Shown here: positions 42,099-50,923 of the stretch, in pieces
Layout: every line of letters starts with the position of its first letter
Numbering within the stretch: the first letter of the stretch is position 1
Source: Mariniphaga sp.
GTDB taxonomy: Bacteria; Bacteroidota; Bacteroidia; Bacteroidales; Prolixibacteraceae
DNA: 64,000 nt
Direction: 5' to 3'
NCBI GenBank assembly: GCA_024636975.1
Contig: JAGXGA010000005.1
Span: forward strand, 1 to 64,000
Translations under genes and position numbers: made by a program
Notes under the pieces: generated by a model
Database searches by the model: none
The model's input: the letters and a program-made list of their open reading frames with translations, nothing else
Told to the model about the DNA's origin: nothing

Positions 42099-43322
42099 TT
42101 ACCAGGGAGTAACTAAGCGCGCTTTTTTTTTTAATGAAGCGCCGGCTTTTTTGCCGTTTTCGCTTTCCTGTTCGTCATCATTAATTTCAGTGTCTTTTTC
42201 CTTTTCAGGTTCCACTGCCAATTTTGGTTTTTCATCGAGTGACGGGAAACGGCCTGTAGCTCCTTCGAGCGGGTAACCCCAATGTATCAAAAATGGGATT
42301 AGTTCGTAATTAACGATGTTTTGACCATCGCGCAAACGGGTTGAGGTGAAATCATCCAATATGCGTTCAGAGACTTCAGCACTACCAACAAAGCTTTTTT
42401 CAGCACCTACACCGTATTGGCCATTTATGATTTTTGCAATATAATGGTCGCACTTATCAATGTTTTTGTCGTAAATAAGGTAACCGCTTCCATTGTTTGA
42501 AGCTTCAAATTTATTGACAACATCTTCAGTACCCACAAGCGCATAGCCGTTGCGTGAAAAGTTTGCAGCTCCCTTTTCAATTATTGCAAGGTCGTTGCCT
42601 TCGGCATCGGTTTGAATTACGATACGCGGCTGTCCCCACTTTTCGCTGTGCTCGTTCCAGTCGCGACGGGCAAAGCTTTTTATTATCACTTCGCGGGTAA
42701 GCACTTCTAACAACCCAAGGCTTTTTTTATCGCCCAATTCAAGCAAAAAGAAATCGTAAGGATTAACAACTTCCCCTTTTTCCTTGTCTTCATTGGCATA
42801 CGATATGCCGGTTGTGTCGGTTGCCTCAATAATGATATTGCGGTTATGCGGGTACACGTTGAAAACAGGGAAAAGCATGCAGTCTATAAATTGCCCGTCT
42901 TCATCGAATTGCCCGAATTCAACAAGGCGATATCCCCACAGTTCTGTATCGATTAAGATCTCTTTAAACTTATCGAACCAGGGCTTTTCGAAAAGTGCTG
43001 TCAGCTCCTCATTTTCTTTTCCATCTTTTGAAATGACAAACTTTTCAGCTTTCATTTTATTGACAGCAATACGGCGCTGGGTCATTACTTCGGCATCGGT
43101 AAGCGTGTTTTCGTACATGCGGTACAGTTCTGTCCATGACGGGTTTTGGGTGTCTTTTGCATCCTGCACGTAAGTTCTCAGGGTGCCAAGCTCCATCTGC
43201 ACACGGTCGGGCTGTGGCAGGTTCACCTGGTCGGAATAGCGCCCACCTTTTTTTGCAGATGATTTTTCGATTGGCTCTGCTTTAGCCACTGCCTCTTTGT
43301 TGAGAAAAGAAAAAAGTCCCAT
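42099..43322 (-). CDS. Mu gp29-like portal protein (DUF935)
   Basis: A 407-residue portal protein of the DUF935 family. Typical elements are LYRMYENTLTDAEVMTQRRIAVNKMKAEKF (about 65-95), GYRLVEFGQFDEDGQF and KSFARRDWNEHSEKWGQPRIV (about 215-235). It forms the dodecameric channel for DNA entry. It lies between terminase and head-morphogenesis genes, as in Mu. Confidence 0.88.
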   Translation of the reverse strand: MGLFSFLNKEAVAKAEPIEKSSAKKGGRYSDQVNLPQPDRVQMELGTLRTYVQDAKDTQNPSWTELYRMYENTLTDAEVMTQRRIAVNKMKAEKFVISKDGKENEELTALFEKPWFDKFKEILIDTELWGYRLVEFGQFDEDGQFIDCMLFPVFNVYPHNRNIIIEATDTTGISYANEDKEKGEVVNPYDFFLLELGDKKSLGLLEVLTREVIIKSFARRDWNEHSEKWGQPRIVIQTDAEGNDLAIIEKGAANFSRNGYALVGTEDVVNKFEASNNGSGYLIYDKNIDKCDHYIAKIINGQYGVGAEKSFVGSAEVSERILDDFTSTRLRDGQNIVNYELIPFLIHWGYPLEGATGRFPSLDEKPKLAVEPEKEKDTEINDDEQESENGKKAGASLKKKARLVTPW

Positions 43323-43333
43323 TTAAGTAGATT

Positions 43334-43756
43334 TTAAAATATGTCATGGTTGCGGGCTGTATCGCTGCCGAACCTGTAATTGCTTTTTGTTAGCCCTGTT
43401 GTATCATCAGTGAGTGCATCGAGCGTTGAAGACAGTTTGCCGGTTGCAATCTTTTCGATGTTTTTAAGCTGCAGCCTGTAGTTCTCATCAACCCGCTCCG
43501 GTATGTCAACATCTTCGACTGAGTTGTACAGGTAATACACCGTAATGTGCACCAGCATTCGCACAAGCATGTCGTTACGGCTTGTAGTTGTTTTCAGCAG
43601 TTCGGCATCAATATCGTAGTTTGCCCTGAGCGGGTCAAGCTCCGATAGTGCCAGGTCTTCTGCAGTTTCCAGGTTGGCATCGGCAGCACCCCTGAGCTGT
43701 GCAAGCGTATTGCTGCCAATGATGCCCGTTAAGTCAGTTGTTGTAAGGAATTGCAT
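43334..43756 (-). CDS. DUF1320 (Mu gp36-like) head-tail adaptor
   Basis: A 140-residue protein of the DUF1320 family (FLTTTDLTGIIGSNTLAQLRGA start; ALSELDPLRANYDIDAELL). In Mu, gp36 lies in the head-tail connector module. The order here (terminase, small gene, DUF1320, portal) differs from Mu. Its stop is 11 nt before the portal start. Confidence 0.8.
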   Translation of the reverse strand: MQFLTTTDLTGIIGSNTLAQLRGAADANLETAEDLALSELDPLRANYDIDAELLKTTTSRNDMLVRMLVHITVYYLYNSVEDVDIPERVDENYRLQLKNIEKIATGKLSSTLDALTDDTTGLTKSNYRFGSDTARNHDIF

Positions 43757-43762
43757 ACCTGG

Positions 43763-43915
43763 TTACTTTTTGTAGTAGATTGCCTGGAAGCGGTCGAACG
43801 GGACAATGCTAACAATTGTGATTTCGTTTTCATTCACGAATTCAACAAGCATGTCGGGCGTTTGAAAGTGTTTTACTTCCAGTTTCTTTTTTGTAGTAGC
43901 TTTTTTTGTTGCCAT
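43763..43915 (-). CDS. 50-residue phage protein
   Basis: A 50-residue protein (MATKKATTKKKLEVKHFQTP start; beta-like end EITIVSIVPFDRFQAIYYKK). It packs tightly between the terminase and DUF1320 genes on the minus strand. No family is recognised. Its stop lies 6 nt before the DUF1320 start. Confidence 0.5.
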   Translation of the reverse strand: MATKKATTKKKLEVKHFQTPDMLVEFVNENEITIVSIVPFDRFQAIYYKK

Positions 43916-43931
43916 TTTAATAGAATTTTGG

Positions 43932-45515
43932 TTAAAAAATTGAACGTATATCGGTCCGGGAAAACTGCCCGGTTCTCATGCCTTGTGAATCGCCTCCGCG
44001 CTTGGCTTTCTTTTTATCGAGCTTATGAACGCCACCTTCCACGGCATCGGGTCCATCGTCTTTTACTCCAGATGTAGGAAAGCCCAAAAACTGATCGCGG
44101 GTTTCAATCATGTCAGGCTTTTGCTTATGTGCCCGGTTAAAACGGATGAAGCATTGCTCAGTAAGTGGAGTCAGGTTTTCAATACGGACCTCTTTGTCGG
44201 GCTTTTTGCGTTTATCTCCTCTTATCCTGAGCATAGGCGGGTTTTCTTCACCATAGCGCCAATACTCTTCAAGCATTAGATCCTGAATGAAGTTTGCCTC
44301 CATCCAGTGCTTTATTTTAAGGTTATCCGGAACTTGGCTTGCAAGTGCATAATGGCCGCGTACCATTTCAGCGGTTGAGCATTGGCGGTTGAAGCAGTCA
44401 ATAATATCAAAATACCTTCCGGTTTTACCCATCAGCATAATGGCCTTATTGTCGGAGGTCATTGTTTTTTTGTAGCTTGGATCGTTATAAGTTATCAGCT
44501 CATCGTAAAGATTCAAGGGCAAAACATCAACCCAGGGCAAATGCTCTTCCTTAAAAGTTTTGCCTTCAATAGTGTGTTCGTGAAAGAATTCTTTAAGACC
44601 ACGGCGCCACCCCATTTTCCTCATTTTTTTGAGAATCATTTCGCGGGTATATCGTTTCCATGCAGGCGCTCCTTTTGGTCCAAGGTCTTTTTTATGTGTC
44701 CGTGGATTTTCAAGGGCAAATACTTTGGAATGATACAGGCCTTCGCGTTTCGGGTCGTCGGGTTCAATGTCGCCAACAATATGAGCAACAACCGATTTTT
44801 TGCCGGTACGGTTACCAACACCAATTAAGCGGCTGCCTGTAATTGGCATAGCCCCGTAAAAGTCTTCAAGAATCCAGTTAACAACCTCATTAACGCGGTC
44901 CTCATTTCTTACCAAAACAGCGTCATCAATATCATCGAATACTCCATAGTTTGGCCGTTTTTCTGCCTCCCTGGTACCGCGTGGCGATTGCCCGCGACCG
45001 AATGCCCAAAAACCAATGCCATCAACTGAAGTAAATTGCCCATCCTGCCATTTGCCCTGGTTGTACTGTTCACCAAAATCAGAAATGTACCGTTTATTGA
45101 ACATCAGCTCCGCCTGAATGTCACCCAGCAGCATATTTGCTTTATTGAGGTTTGCTGAAGCTACCATCATTCCGGTTAATTCGCCTTTTGCTTTCAGGAG
45201 CATTGGCATCATAACATCCCAAATGATTGATTTGGCGTGTTCGCGCGGCCACTCCATCATTGCAAAAATATCCTTATTTGCAGCAACCTCTTTGCAGTCG
45301 CGTTTATGGAAATAAGCAAAATCGCAATCAATTAAATGACTGAAGTAATAGTTAAAGAACTTTGTTTCGTTGCCTGGTTTAAGCAGGTCGGCAATACGGT
45401 TCTTTTTAGCCTGTTCGCTTTCACGGGCTTCGGGACTGAGGCGTTTTATTGCTGCCTTTTCCTTTAGCCAGGCTTCATATTCCTGCCGCTCTTTGAGGCG
45501 CATTATACCTGTCAT
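43932..45515 (-). CDS. terminase large subunit (Mu gp28-like)
   Basis: A 527-residue DNA-packaging motor. The Walker A is of the non-canonical phage type (WPREHAKSI, about residue 73). A Walker B-like GVFDDIDD lies near 192, and the nuclease domain has YNDPSYKK near 340 with a later acidic cluster DGPDAVEGG near 490. It cuts and pumps phage DNA into the head. It overlaps the small subunit gene by 4 nt. Confidence 0.88.
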   Translation of the reverse strand: MTGIMRLKERQEYEAWLKEKAAIKRLSPEARESEQAKKNRIADLLKPGNETKFFNYYFSHLIDCDFAYFHKRDCKEVAANKDIFAMMEWPREHAKSIIWDVMMPMLLKAKGELTGMMVASANLNKANMLLGDIQAELMFNKRYISDFGEQYNQGKWQDGQFTSVDGIGFWAFGRGQSPRGTREAEKRPNYGVFDDIDDAVLVRNEDRVNEVVNWILEDFYGAMPITGSRLIGVGNRTGKKSVVAHIVGDIEPDDPKREGLYHSKVFALENPRTHKKDLGPKGAPAWKRYTREMILKKMRKMGWRRGLKEFFHEHTIEGKTFKEEHLPWVDVLPLNLYDELITYNDPSYKKTMTSDNKAIMLMGKTGRYFDIIDCFNRQCSTAEMVRGHYALASQVPDNLKIKHWMEANFIQDLMLEEYWRYGEENPPMLRIRGDKRKKPDKEVRIENLTPLTEQCFIRFNRAHKQKPDMIETRDQFLGFPTSGVKDDGPDAVEGGVHKLDKKKAKRGGDSQGMRTGQFSRTDIRSIF

Positions 45516-45991
45516 GACATTAACCTCCGCTTATCGTTAATATAGTCGTCGGCATGATCGATAATGTCCTGTGCCAAATCAATGTCGCGGTCTTTTAACC
45601 AGGAGGTAAATTCACGAATGATCTTCACCACATTCGACCATTCCAGTTCTTTACCTTTAATAGTAGTGAACAGCTTCTGCAGGGCATCAATTTCGCCTTT
45701 GGGAATAAGGGCAGCCTTCAGTTCATCCATGTTAGGATCTTCACCCAGGGCGCGCTTAAGCTTTTCGGCCATTAAACGAATAATGGTTGACTGGTGCTCA
45801 AGTGCAACCAGGGCATTTTCTTCGGAAGTCTTTTTGGCAATAGACTGCATGCTCCGGTTTTGGCGGAGATTGTTTTTAGTGACATGCCGGGAAATTGTAA
45901 CCTCTGACAGTTTAAGAATACGGGCAATATCCTTTTGCTCGCAACCTTCATTAAACAGAATATCGATAGCAGCCTGCTTTGTTAGTGCCAT
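45512..45991 (-). CDS. terminase small subunit-like DNA-binding protein
   Basis: A 159-residue protein with an N-terminal helix-turn-helix (AAIDILFNEGCEQKDIARILKLSEVTISRHV) and helical remainder. Position just upstream of the large subunit, overlapping by 4 nt, makes the small terminase the likely role. It is the first gene of the minus-strand module. Confidence 0.72.
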   Translation of the reverse strand: MALTKQAAIDILFNEGCEQKDIARILKLSEVTISRHVTKNNLRQNRSMQSIAKKTSEENALVALEHQSTIIRLMAEKLKRALGEDPNMDELKAALIPKGEIDALQKLFTTIKGKELEWSNVVKIIREFTSWLKDRDIDLAQDIIDHADDYINDKRRLMS

Positions 45992-46054
45992 TTTTTAAGC
46001 TTTTAAAAGCGTAAATGTGGCTATTTAAAAACTGGTTAAAAAGAAACTGTGAAA

Positions 46055-46140
46055 GGGTTGGACGAAAGTATTTTAGGGTTGGACACTTACTTGTTTTGTG
46101 CAAAAAAACAATTGACTTTTACGGCTCAAAGATATAGCAA
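46055..46140. promoter_or_regulatory. divergent late regulatory region
   Basis: Lies between the minus-strand head module and the plus-strand protease gene (intergenic 45992-46175). GGGTTGGAC occurs twice, at 46055 and 46076, exactly 21 nt apart. TTGACT at 46112 and TATAGC at 46133 are possible promoter boxes with a 15-bp spacer, which is short. Confidence 0.4.
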
Positions 46141-46175
46141 AAGTGCCGACAATTCAAAATGAAAAAAGCATGTAA

Positions 46176-47285
46176 ATGGATTTAATTTTTTCGAAAATAG
46201 TAAACCGCGAACGCCGCAAAGTAGAAATGCTGCTTTATGGAGCACTGGGTGAGGACCAGGAGAAAGGCGACATAAACGGGCATCAATTTGCCCGTGAGCT
46301 GAACTGGCTTGCCCGCGAATACGATGAAATTAAAATCAGGGTGAATTGCGAAGGTGGCATGGTGTCGCACGGATTAAGCATTGTTTCGGAAATGATGGCT
46401 TCGCCTGCTTACATTATTGTACAGGTTGACGGCATTGCAGCAAGTATGGCCGCTGTTCTTTTGCCTGCAGCTGATAAGGTAACAATGAACGACTATGCAA
46501 AGGTGATGATCCATTCTCCTTATTATGCCGACGACAATGGCGAAGCAATTAAAAAGCTTTCGGCAAAAGACCGGAAAGCAATCAGCACCCTAAAGGACAT
46601 GCTTAAGCAGCTTCTTACAAAACGTGGCATGGAAGAGGAAAAGGTAAACGCAGCAATGCGGACCGACACCTGGTACAGCGCTGAAGAGGCACTGGAAGCT
46701 AAATTGGTTGATGAAATACTATCAACAGGCAAAAAGAAAGAATTGGCCGCCCTTGAACCAATGAAGCTGGTGGCAAAAATATTCGATGAAGTAATAACTC
46801 AAAATTCAAAATCAATGAAAAAAGTAATTGCAAAGCTGAAAGGTCTTGGTGTGCAACTCGATGAGAATGCAAGCGAAGACCAGGTTGTTGCAGCGCTTGA
46901 AACCATCAACTTAAATGATGAAAAGCCTTCCAAAAAGGTGATCGATCAGCTTATAGTTGTTGGTAAGAAAACAGGCGTTGTAACCGAGGGCGACACCGGC
47001 AATGAGGCAAAATTCAGGCGTTTGGCAGAAGCCGACATGGACCTGTTTGTTGACATGCTTGGTATTGACCAGTTAGGAACTGCTCCGGCTCAGAAAGTTG
47101 CCACAACGGCACGCATGAGCGAACTTGTAGCTGCCGCAAAAGGCAAACCTGTTGCCGCTGCTGCTGATGAGAAAAATTTCGCGTGGTACGAAAAGAACGA
47201 CCCAGCCGCCCTGGCTAAAATGGAAGTTACCGACCCCGAAAAGTTTGCGAAACTCGAAGCTGCCGACAAGGCACAGTACGAATAA
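46176..47285 (+). CDS. ClpP-like head maturation protease/scaffold
   Basis: A 369-residue protein. The first 190 residues are a ClpP-like (S14) protease: Ser in GIAASMAA (about 90) and His in MIHSPYY (about 112), with a catalytic Asp probably later. The C-terminal half is charged and helical, likely the scaffold, as in other phage protease-scaffold fusions. It precedes the decoration and major capsid genes. Confidence 0.82.
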   Translation: MDLIFSKIVNRERRKVEMLLYGALGEDQEKGDINGHQFARELNWLAREYDEIKIRVNCEGGMVSHGLSIVSEMMASPAYIIVQVDGIAASMAAVLLPAADKVTMNDYAKVMIHSPYYADDNGEAIKKLSAKDRKAISTLKDMLKQLLTKRGMEEEKVNAAMRTDTWYSAEEALEAKLVDEILSTGKKKELAALEPMKLVAKIFDEVITQNSKSMKKVIAKLKGLGVQLDENASEDQVVAALETINLNDEKPSKKVIDQLIVVGKKTGVVTEGDTGNEAKFRRLAEADMDLFVDMLGIDQLGTAPAQKVATTARMSELVAAAKGKPVAAAADEKNFAWYEKNDPAALAKMEVTDPEKFAKLEAADKAQYE

Positions 47286-47305
47286 TCTTTTAAAAGCTCA
47301 AGAAA

Positions 47306-47650
47306 ATGGCAGATCAGATTATAAAATTTCCGTTTGGACCAGCAACCACAGTTGCTCTGTCCGCTACAGGGGCGCAAGCCATAACTGTAAAGAACATGCT
47401 CACTATTGTTGATGGTGTTTCAGTGTCGGCAACCGGCAACCGCACCGTTAACCTGACTTTGGATGCAGGCCTTGAAGCAGGTGCACGTATTGTTTTCAAA
47501 CTGAAAACAGATGGTACCGAAACCATGGCATTTGGAACAGGTATAACCGGCGCTACTTTGACCGGCGAAGCAGGCAAAACATTTACGGCTGAGGCTGTAT
47601 TTGACGGAACCGGCTTTGTGTTGACTGCAGCACCAGTTAAGATTGATTAA
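47306..47650 (+). CDS. head decoration-like protein
   Basis: A 114-residue beta-rich, Ala/Thr/Gly-rich protein (NMLTIVDGVSVSATGNRTVNLTLDAG). Position between protease and major capsid genes is that of capsid decoration proteins. Sequence alone does not prove it. Confidence 0.6.
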   Translation: MADQIIKFPFGPATTVALSATGAQAITVKNMLTIVDGVSVSATGNRTVNLTLDAGLEAGARIVFKLKTDGTETMAFGTGITGATLTGEAGKTFTAEAVFDGTGFVLTAAPVKID

Positions 47651-47669
47651 TCGAAAAAACTGAAATAAA

Positions 47670-48617
47670 ATGGCAGAAATTAGTCCAATTAAGTATTCGA
47701 AAGAGTTGCAAAAGCAGCTTTTTCCCGACAACAGCTTTTACAAAAAGGCGGTGCAGGAAACTGGCATAGCCGACACTGTTTCAAAGGTTGAAAGGCCTTA
47801 CCAGGGAAGCATAGGCAAAGGCAAATCAGGCGAACCGGCTTCATTGCCCTTGCAAGTTAATGTAGCAAAGGATGATTCCGACAACTATACCACCACCCTG
47901 GTTTATGCTCCTCCTATCGCTGTTGACCTTCCTGGTGAATTTGCCCTCAACTATAATAAGAGGCAGACGAAACAAATGCAGCAGGCTTCAATCATCAACA
48001 CACGCTGTGCTGATATTGCAGCCGTGAACTGGGGACCTACCACAGCCACAAATATCCTGAAAACTTCGGGAGCTGCAAGGGCATCGAATGTTATTAAGGC
48101 AGCCGGTGGCGTTATTGGAAACCGCAAAGCTGTAACCAAAGCCGACATGATTAAAGTTCACAACCTGATTACACGGATGAACATTTCAGGTTTACAAGGA
48201 CAGTTGTGGGGTTTGGTAACTGCTGACTTTTACAGCGACCTGCTTGCCCTGGCAGAATTTACCGATTACGAAAAAACCGGACAGGCAAGCAAACTTGCTG
48301 AAGGCGTTTTGGGTCGGATAATGGGATTTAACATTATGGTACGCAGTACCGATGAGCAGCACACCGGCCTGGTATATTCTACCGCCTATGCAAAAAATGC
48401 AATTGATGCATCTGTGTTGACAAACGACTGCCCCGGCAACTTGTTCTGGCACGATAAAATGACTGCTTCGGCTGAAGGTATGCTGAAAACCTCAGTAAAC
48501 CTAAATGCTCCTGGTTATTTGGGTGCAACAATCATCGAGAGCTGGGTAAGGTTTGGAGCCGCTCATGCACGCTACGACCAGAAAGGTATTGTTGCCCTGC
48601 TGGAAGAAAATGCGTAA
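47670..48617 (+). CDS. major capsid protein
   Basis: A 315-residue HK97-fold-type capsid protein by position and size. Typical features include NSFYKKAVQETGIADTVSKVERPYQGS near the start and a C-terminal RFGAAHARYDQKGIVALLEENA. It forms the shell. A strong terminator follows 34 nt after the stop. Confidence 0.78.
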   Translation: MAEISPIKYSKELQKQLFPDNSFYKKAVQETGIADTVSKVERPYQGSIGKGKSGEPASLPLQVNVAKDDSDNYTTTLVYAPPIAVDLPGEFALNYNKRQTKQMQQASIINTRCADIAAVNWGPTTATNILKTSGAARASNVIKAAGGVIGNRKAVTKADMIKVHNLITRMNISGLQGQLWGLVTADFYSDLLALAEFTDYEKTGQASKLAEGVLGRIMGFNIMVRSTDEQHTGLVYSTAYAKNAIDASVLTNDCPGNLFWHDKMTASAEGMLKTSVNLNAPGYLGATIIESWVRFGAAHARYDQKGIVALLEENA

Positions 48618-48650
48618 ATCCTGATTTTTAATATACCAACCAAAGAGTAA

Positions 48651-48680
48651 AGCCCGTGCCTGGCGCGGCACGGGCTTTTC
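48651..48680 (+). terminator. terminator after the capsid gene
   Basis: AGCCCGTGCC-TGGCGC-GGCACGGGCT followed by TTTC. It allows separate control of capsid and lysis/tail genes. Confidence 0.8.
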
Positions 48681-48715
48681 AATATCTATTTAATTGCTGT
48701 TTAAACAAGTCTGAA

Positions 48716-48946
48716 ATGAGCGAAGAAGCAAACATTGACTTACAAAAATTGTCGCAACGCGAACTTATTGTGATTACCTACATGAAAGTGGAGGAACTAA
48801 GCAAAAGTGTGAAGAGCCTACATATTGAACAGGCAAAACATGAAGTCCGCATTTCGCTGATGGAACAAAAAGTAATGCTGTGGGGCGCGATTTTCGGCGG
48901 AGCAGCCGGAATTATTACAACTATAGTAACTGCACTAATAAAATGA
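48716..48946 (+). CDS. small membrane protein, Mu-like lysis region
   Basis: A 76-residue protein with a helical charged N-terminus (RELIVITYMKVEELSKSVKSLHIEQAKHEV) and a single C-terminal membrane segment (LWGAIFGGAAGIITTIVTALI). This is typical of phage hemolysin XhlA-like or holin-associated proteins. It overlaps the next gene by 4 nt (ATGA). Confidence 0.6.
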   Translation: MSEEANIDLQKLSQRELIVITYMKVEELSKSVKSLHIEQAKHEVRISLMEQKVMLWGAIFGGAAGIITTIVTALIK

Positions 48947-49359
48947 AAGCAGTATTAATACGCATGAAAGAACTTACTAACCACCTGCAGACTTGCGGGC
49001 GGTTTGTGCTGCTGAACGAAAACGGCGATGTTGTTTTTAAGGCAGCAAGCCTTGAGCTTCCGTGGATGGGCAACATGCGTAATATGAGCTGCATTTCTGC
49101 AGGAAGTTACCTGGTAAGTAAAGTGAACAGCCCAAAATTTGGCGAAGGAACTTTCAGCGTAAACAACGTTAAAGGCCGGAGCCATATTCTTATACATGCC
49201 GGAAACTTCACCCGCGACATTGAAGGGTGTATTCTCCTTGGAGAAAAGTTTGCCGACATTGACAACGACAAAATTACGGATGTTACCAACAGCCGCAATA
49301 CTATAAACAAGCTAAAACTGCTTGCTGACAATTTTGAATTGACAATTATTCAAATTTAA
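48943..49359 (+). CDS. DUF5675 family protein
   Basis: A 138-residue protein of the DUF5675 family: ASLELPWMGNMRNMSCISAGSYLVSKVNSPKFGEGTFSVNNVKGRSHILIHAGN, ending in GCILLGEKF. The family is common in Bacteroidota phages next to holins and is suspected to act on the cell wall. No lysozyme motif is seen. It starts in the stop of the small membrane-protein gene. Confidence 0.75.
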   Translation: MKAVLIRMKELTNHLQTCGRFVLLNENGDVVFKAASLELPWMGNMRNMSCISAGSYLVSKVNSPKFGEGTFSVNNVKGRSHILIHAGNFTRDIEGCILLGEKFADIDNDKITDVTNSRNTINKLKLLADNFELTIIQI

Positions 49360-49362
49360 GAC

Positions 49363-49767
49363 ATGGGAATCTTAAAAAACATATTTAGTTCGGCTGATAA
49401 GCTTGACCCTCAGAAAACATTCGACACCGTTGCATCGGGGGTTGATAAGCTGTTTTTTACGAATGAAGAAAAATCGGATGCAGCGCAGAAGGCCTGGGAT
49501 CAATGGTTGGAATGGTATAAACTGAGCAGCACTGAAAACAGTGCCCGTAGTTATACCAGGCGAATTATGGCAGTTATGTTTTCATCTGTCTTTCTTTTCA
49601 TTCTTTTAGCTGCAGCGGGTGTTTGGCTGATTGATAAGGAGTATGCCGCGTTTTTATTTGACTTGGGAAAAGAACTGTTCCCGATGGTAAGCGGAATTCT
49701 GTTTTTTTATTTTGGTTACTATGCAGTCAATTCAATGATAAAGACTTCGAAAAACAAAGGAAATTAA
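49363..49767 (+). CDS. phage holin-like protein
   Basis: A 134-residue protein with a helical N-terminus and two to three membrane segments (RIMAVMFSSVFLFILLAAAGVWLI and ELFPMVSGILFFYFGYYAVNSMI). It resembles the three-TM holin group. It would form the membrane lesion for lysis. It lies 3 nt after the DUF5675 gene. Confidence 0.72.
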   Translation: MGILKNIFSSADKLDPQKTFDTVASGVDKLFFTNEEKSDAAQKAWDQWLEWYKLSSTENSARSYTRRIMAVMFSSVFLFILLAAAGVWLIDKEYAAFLFDLGKELFPMVSGILFFYFGYYAVNSMIKTSKNKGN

Positions 49768-49787
49768 CAATTTAAAGTATATAAATT

Positions 49788-50264
49788 ATGGCTAATACAG
49801 GAGTAAGATTTGGTGGGGATATAATGCTTTACCAAAATACAGGGACTGAGGCAGTACCTGTTTGGACACCTTTCGCGCATGCTACCAGTCACGGTTATAA
49901 AGGGACTACAGAAATGCGCACGCGCGTACACAAGGATGACGGCGGTGCATCGGGCACCAGGCCGGGGCGGCATGCTCCGGGAACTATAACCATTGCCGGG
50001 TTATCAACTTATGATGGGGTAGACTTTTTTGGACTTGAAGCTATAAGGCAAGCCCGCACGCGAATTCAGGTTAAATACTCAGGCAGGCCTACAGGAGATA
50101 CTGATGCAGTTGAAAATGTTGAATCTGCAGGCGACAAATACCTGGAAGGGTTTGGCTATGTGAGCGAAGTTGGAGAAGAAGCACCGGTTGATGGTGATGC
50201 AACCTATTCTGCAACTATTACACTTGACGGTTTGCCAACTGAAAAAGAAGTTCCTGCTGCATAA
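49788..50264 (+). CDS. major tail tube protein
   Basis: A 158-residue beta-rich protein (ETGVRFGGDIML-type start; PGTITIAGLSTYDGVDFFGLEAIRQARTRIQVKYSG). Its position before the chaperone pair and tape measure supports a tail tube. No sheath gene precedes it, so the tail is probably non-contractile. Its stop overlaps the next start. Confidence 0.75.
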   Translation: MANTGVRFGGDIMLYQNTGTEAVPVWTPFAHATSHGYKGTTEMRTRVHKDDGGASGTRPGRHAPGTITIAGLSTYDGVDFFGLEAIRQARTRIQVKYSGRPTGDTDAVENVESAGDKYLEGFGYVSEVGEEAPVDGDATYSATITLDGLPTEKEVPAA

Positions 50265-50548
50265 TGGCACAGGTAATTAAACTGAATAAAGAAGAATTCC
50301 CCTTCGTTAAAACAAACGAAGGGGAAAAGCTTTTGCAGGTACTTTCGGTAAACATGGATGCCGTAAAGTTTGGCAAAACTGAGGAGCTACTGAAGTATGC
50401 CTATTGCATGTGTGCCGGGGCATCGTTGAAAGATAAAAAAGAATTTCCTTTTACGTTGCAGCAATTTACTGCAGCACTGCCAGCTGGTTGGCAACAGCAG
50501 GTAAAAGCGTTAATTAATACCCGTGCCAGGGTAAAAAAAGAATCTTAA
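50264..50548 (+). CDS. tail assembly protein, small
   Basis: A 94-residue protein (QVIKLNKEEFPFVKTNEGEKLLQVLSVNMDAVKFGKTEELL). Placed between tail tube and chaperone genes. Likely tail assembly. No family is certain. Confidence 0.55.
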   Translation: MAQVIKLNKEEFPFVKTNEGEKLLQVLSVNMDAVKFGKTEELLKYAYCMCAGASLKDKKEFPFTLQQFTAALPAGWQQQVKALINTRARVKKES

Positions 50549-50561
50549 AATTTATTGAACA

Positions 50562-50912
50562 ATGGCAAAATCAACAGCAAAAACAAGTTTAACATTTAAC
50601 GGGGTTAATTACCCTTTTTACCGTACAATTCGGGGGCAGTGGGATTTTGAAGCTGCCGGGTTTGAAAACAAAGATTTGGGAGCAGGCAAAGTTGCACCCC
50701 TGTTTGCTTACATCTTTTTCCAGGTAAGAGATTGCGCGAAAAGGGCAGGGTTGGAATTTAAGTTGACACTCGACCAGTTTGTTGACCAGGCAACGGGTGA
50801 TGAACTGGAAGTGTATGGCCGACTTGTAGAGGCCGAAAAAGAATTAAAAGAGAGGGAGGCAACCGTGCCGGGAAAGCAGGAACTGATACAGGAACCGGTG
50901 CAGAAGGCTTAA
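50562..50912 (+). CDS. tail assembly chaperone, gpG-like
   Basis: A 116-residue protein (SLTFNGVNYPFYRTIRGQWDFEAAGFENKDLG) in the tail chaperone position. Its last codons carry the heptamer G-GGA-AAG (50870-50876) in its reading frame. A -1 slip there enters the frame of the next gene, giving a longer G-T-like fusion as in lambda. The non-shifted product ends at 50912. Confidence 0.72.
   Translation: MAKSTAKTSLTFNGVNYPFYRTIRGQWDFEAAGFENKDLGAGKVAPLFAYIFFQVRDCAKRAGLEFKLTLDQFVDQATGDELEVYGRLVEAEKELKEREATVPGKQELIQEPVQKA
50870..50876 (+). promoter_or_regulatory. -1 ribosomal frameshift slippery site GGGAAAG
   Basis: In the upstream frame it reads G GGA AAG, the pattern X-XXY-YYZ. The -1 frame is open from 50804 through the site to 51220. 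This is the same heptamer used by lambda gene G. Confidence 0.75.
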
Positions 50913-50923
50913 CCCTCGATGAA

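Noticed and set aside
41515-42276. 253-residue plus-strand frame across portal and head genes
   Set aside because: It is antisense to the well-supported portal and head morphogenesis genes and is Phe/Ser-rich.
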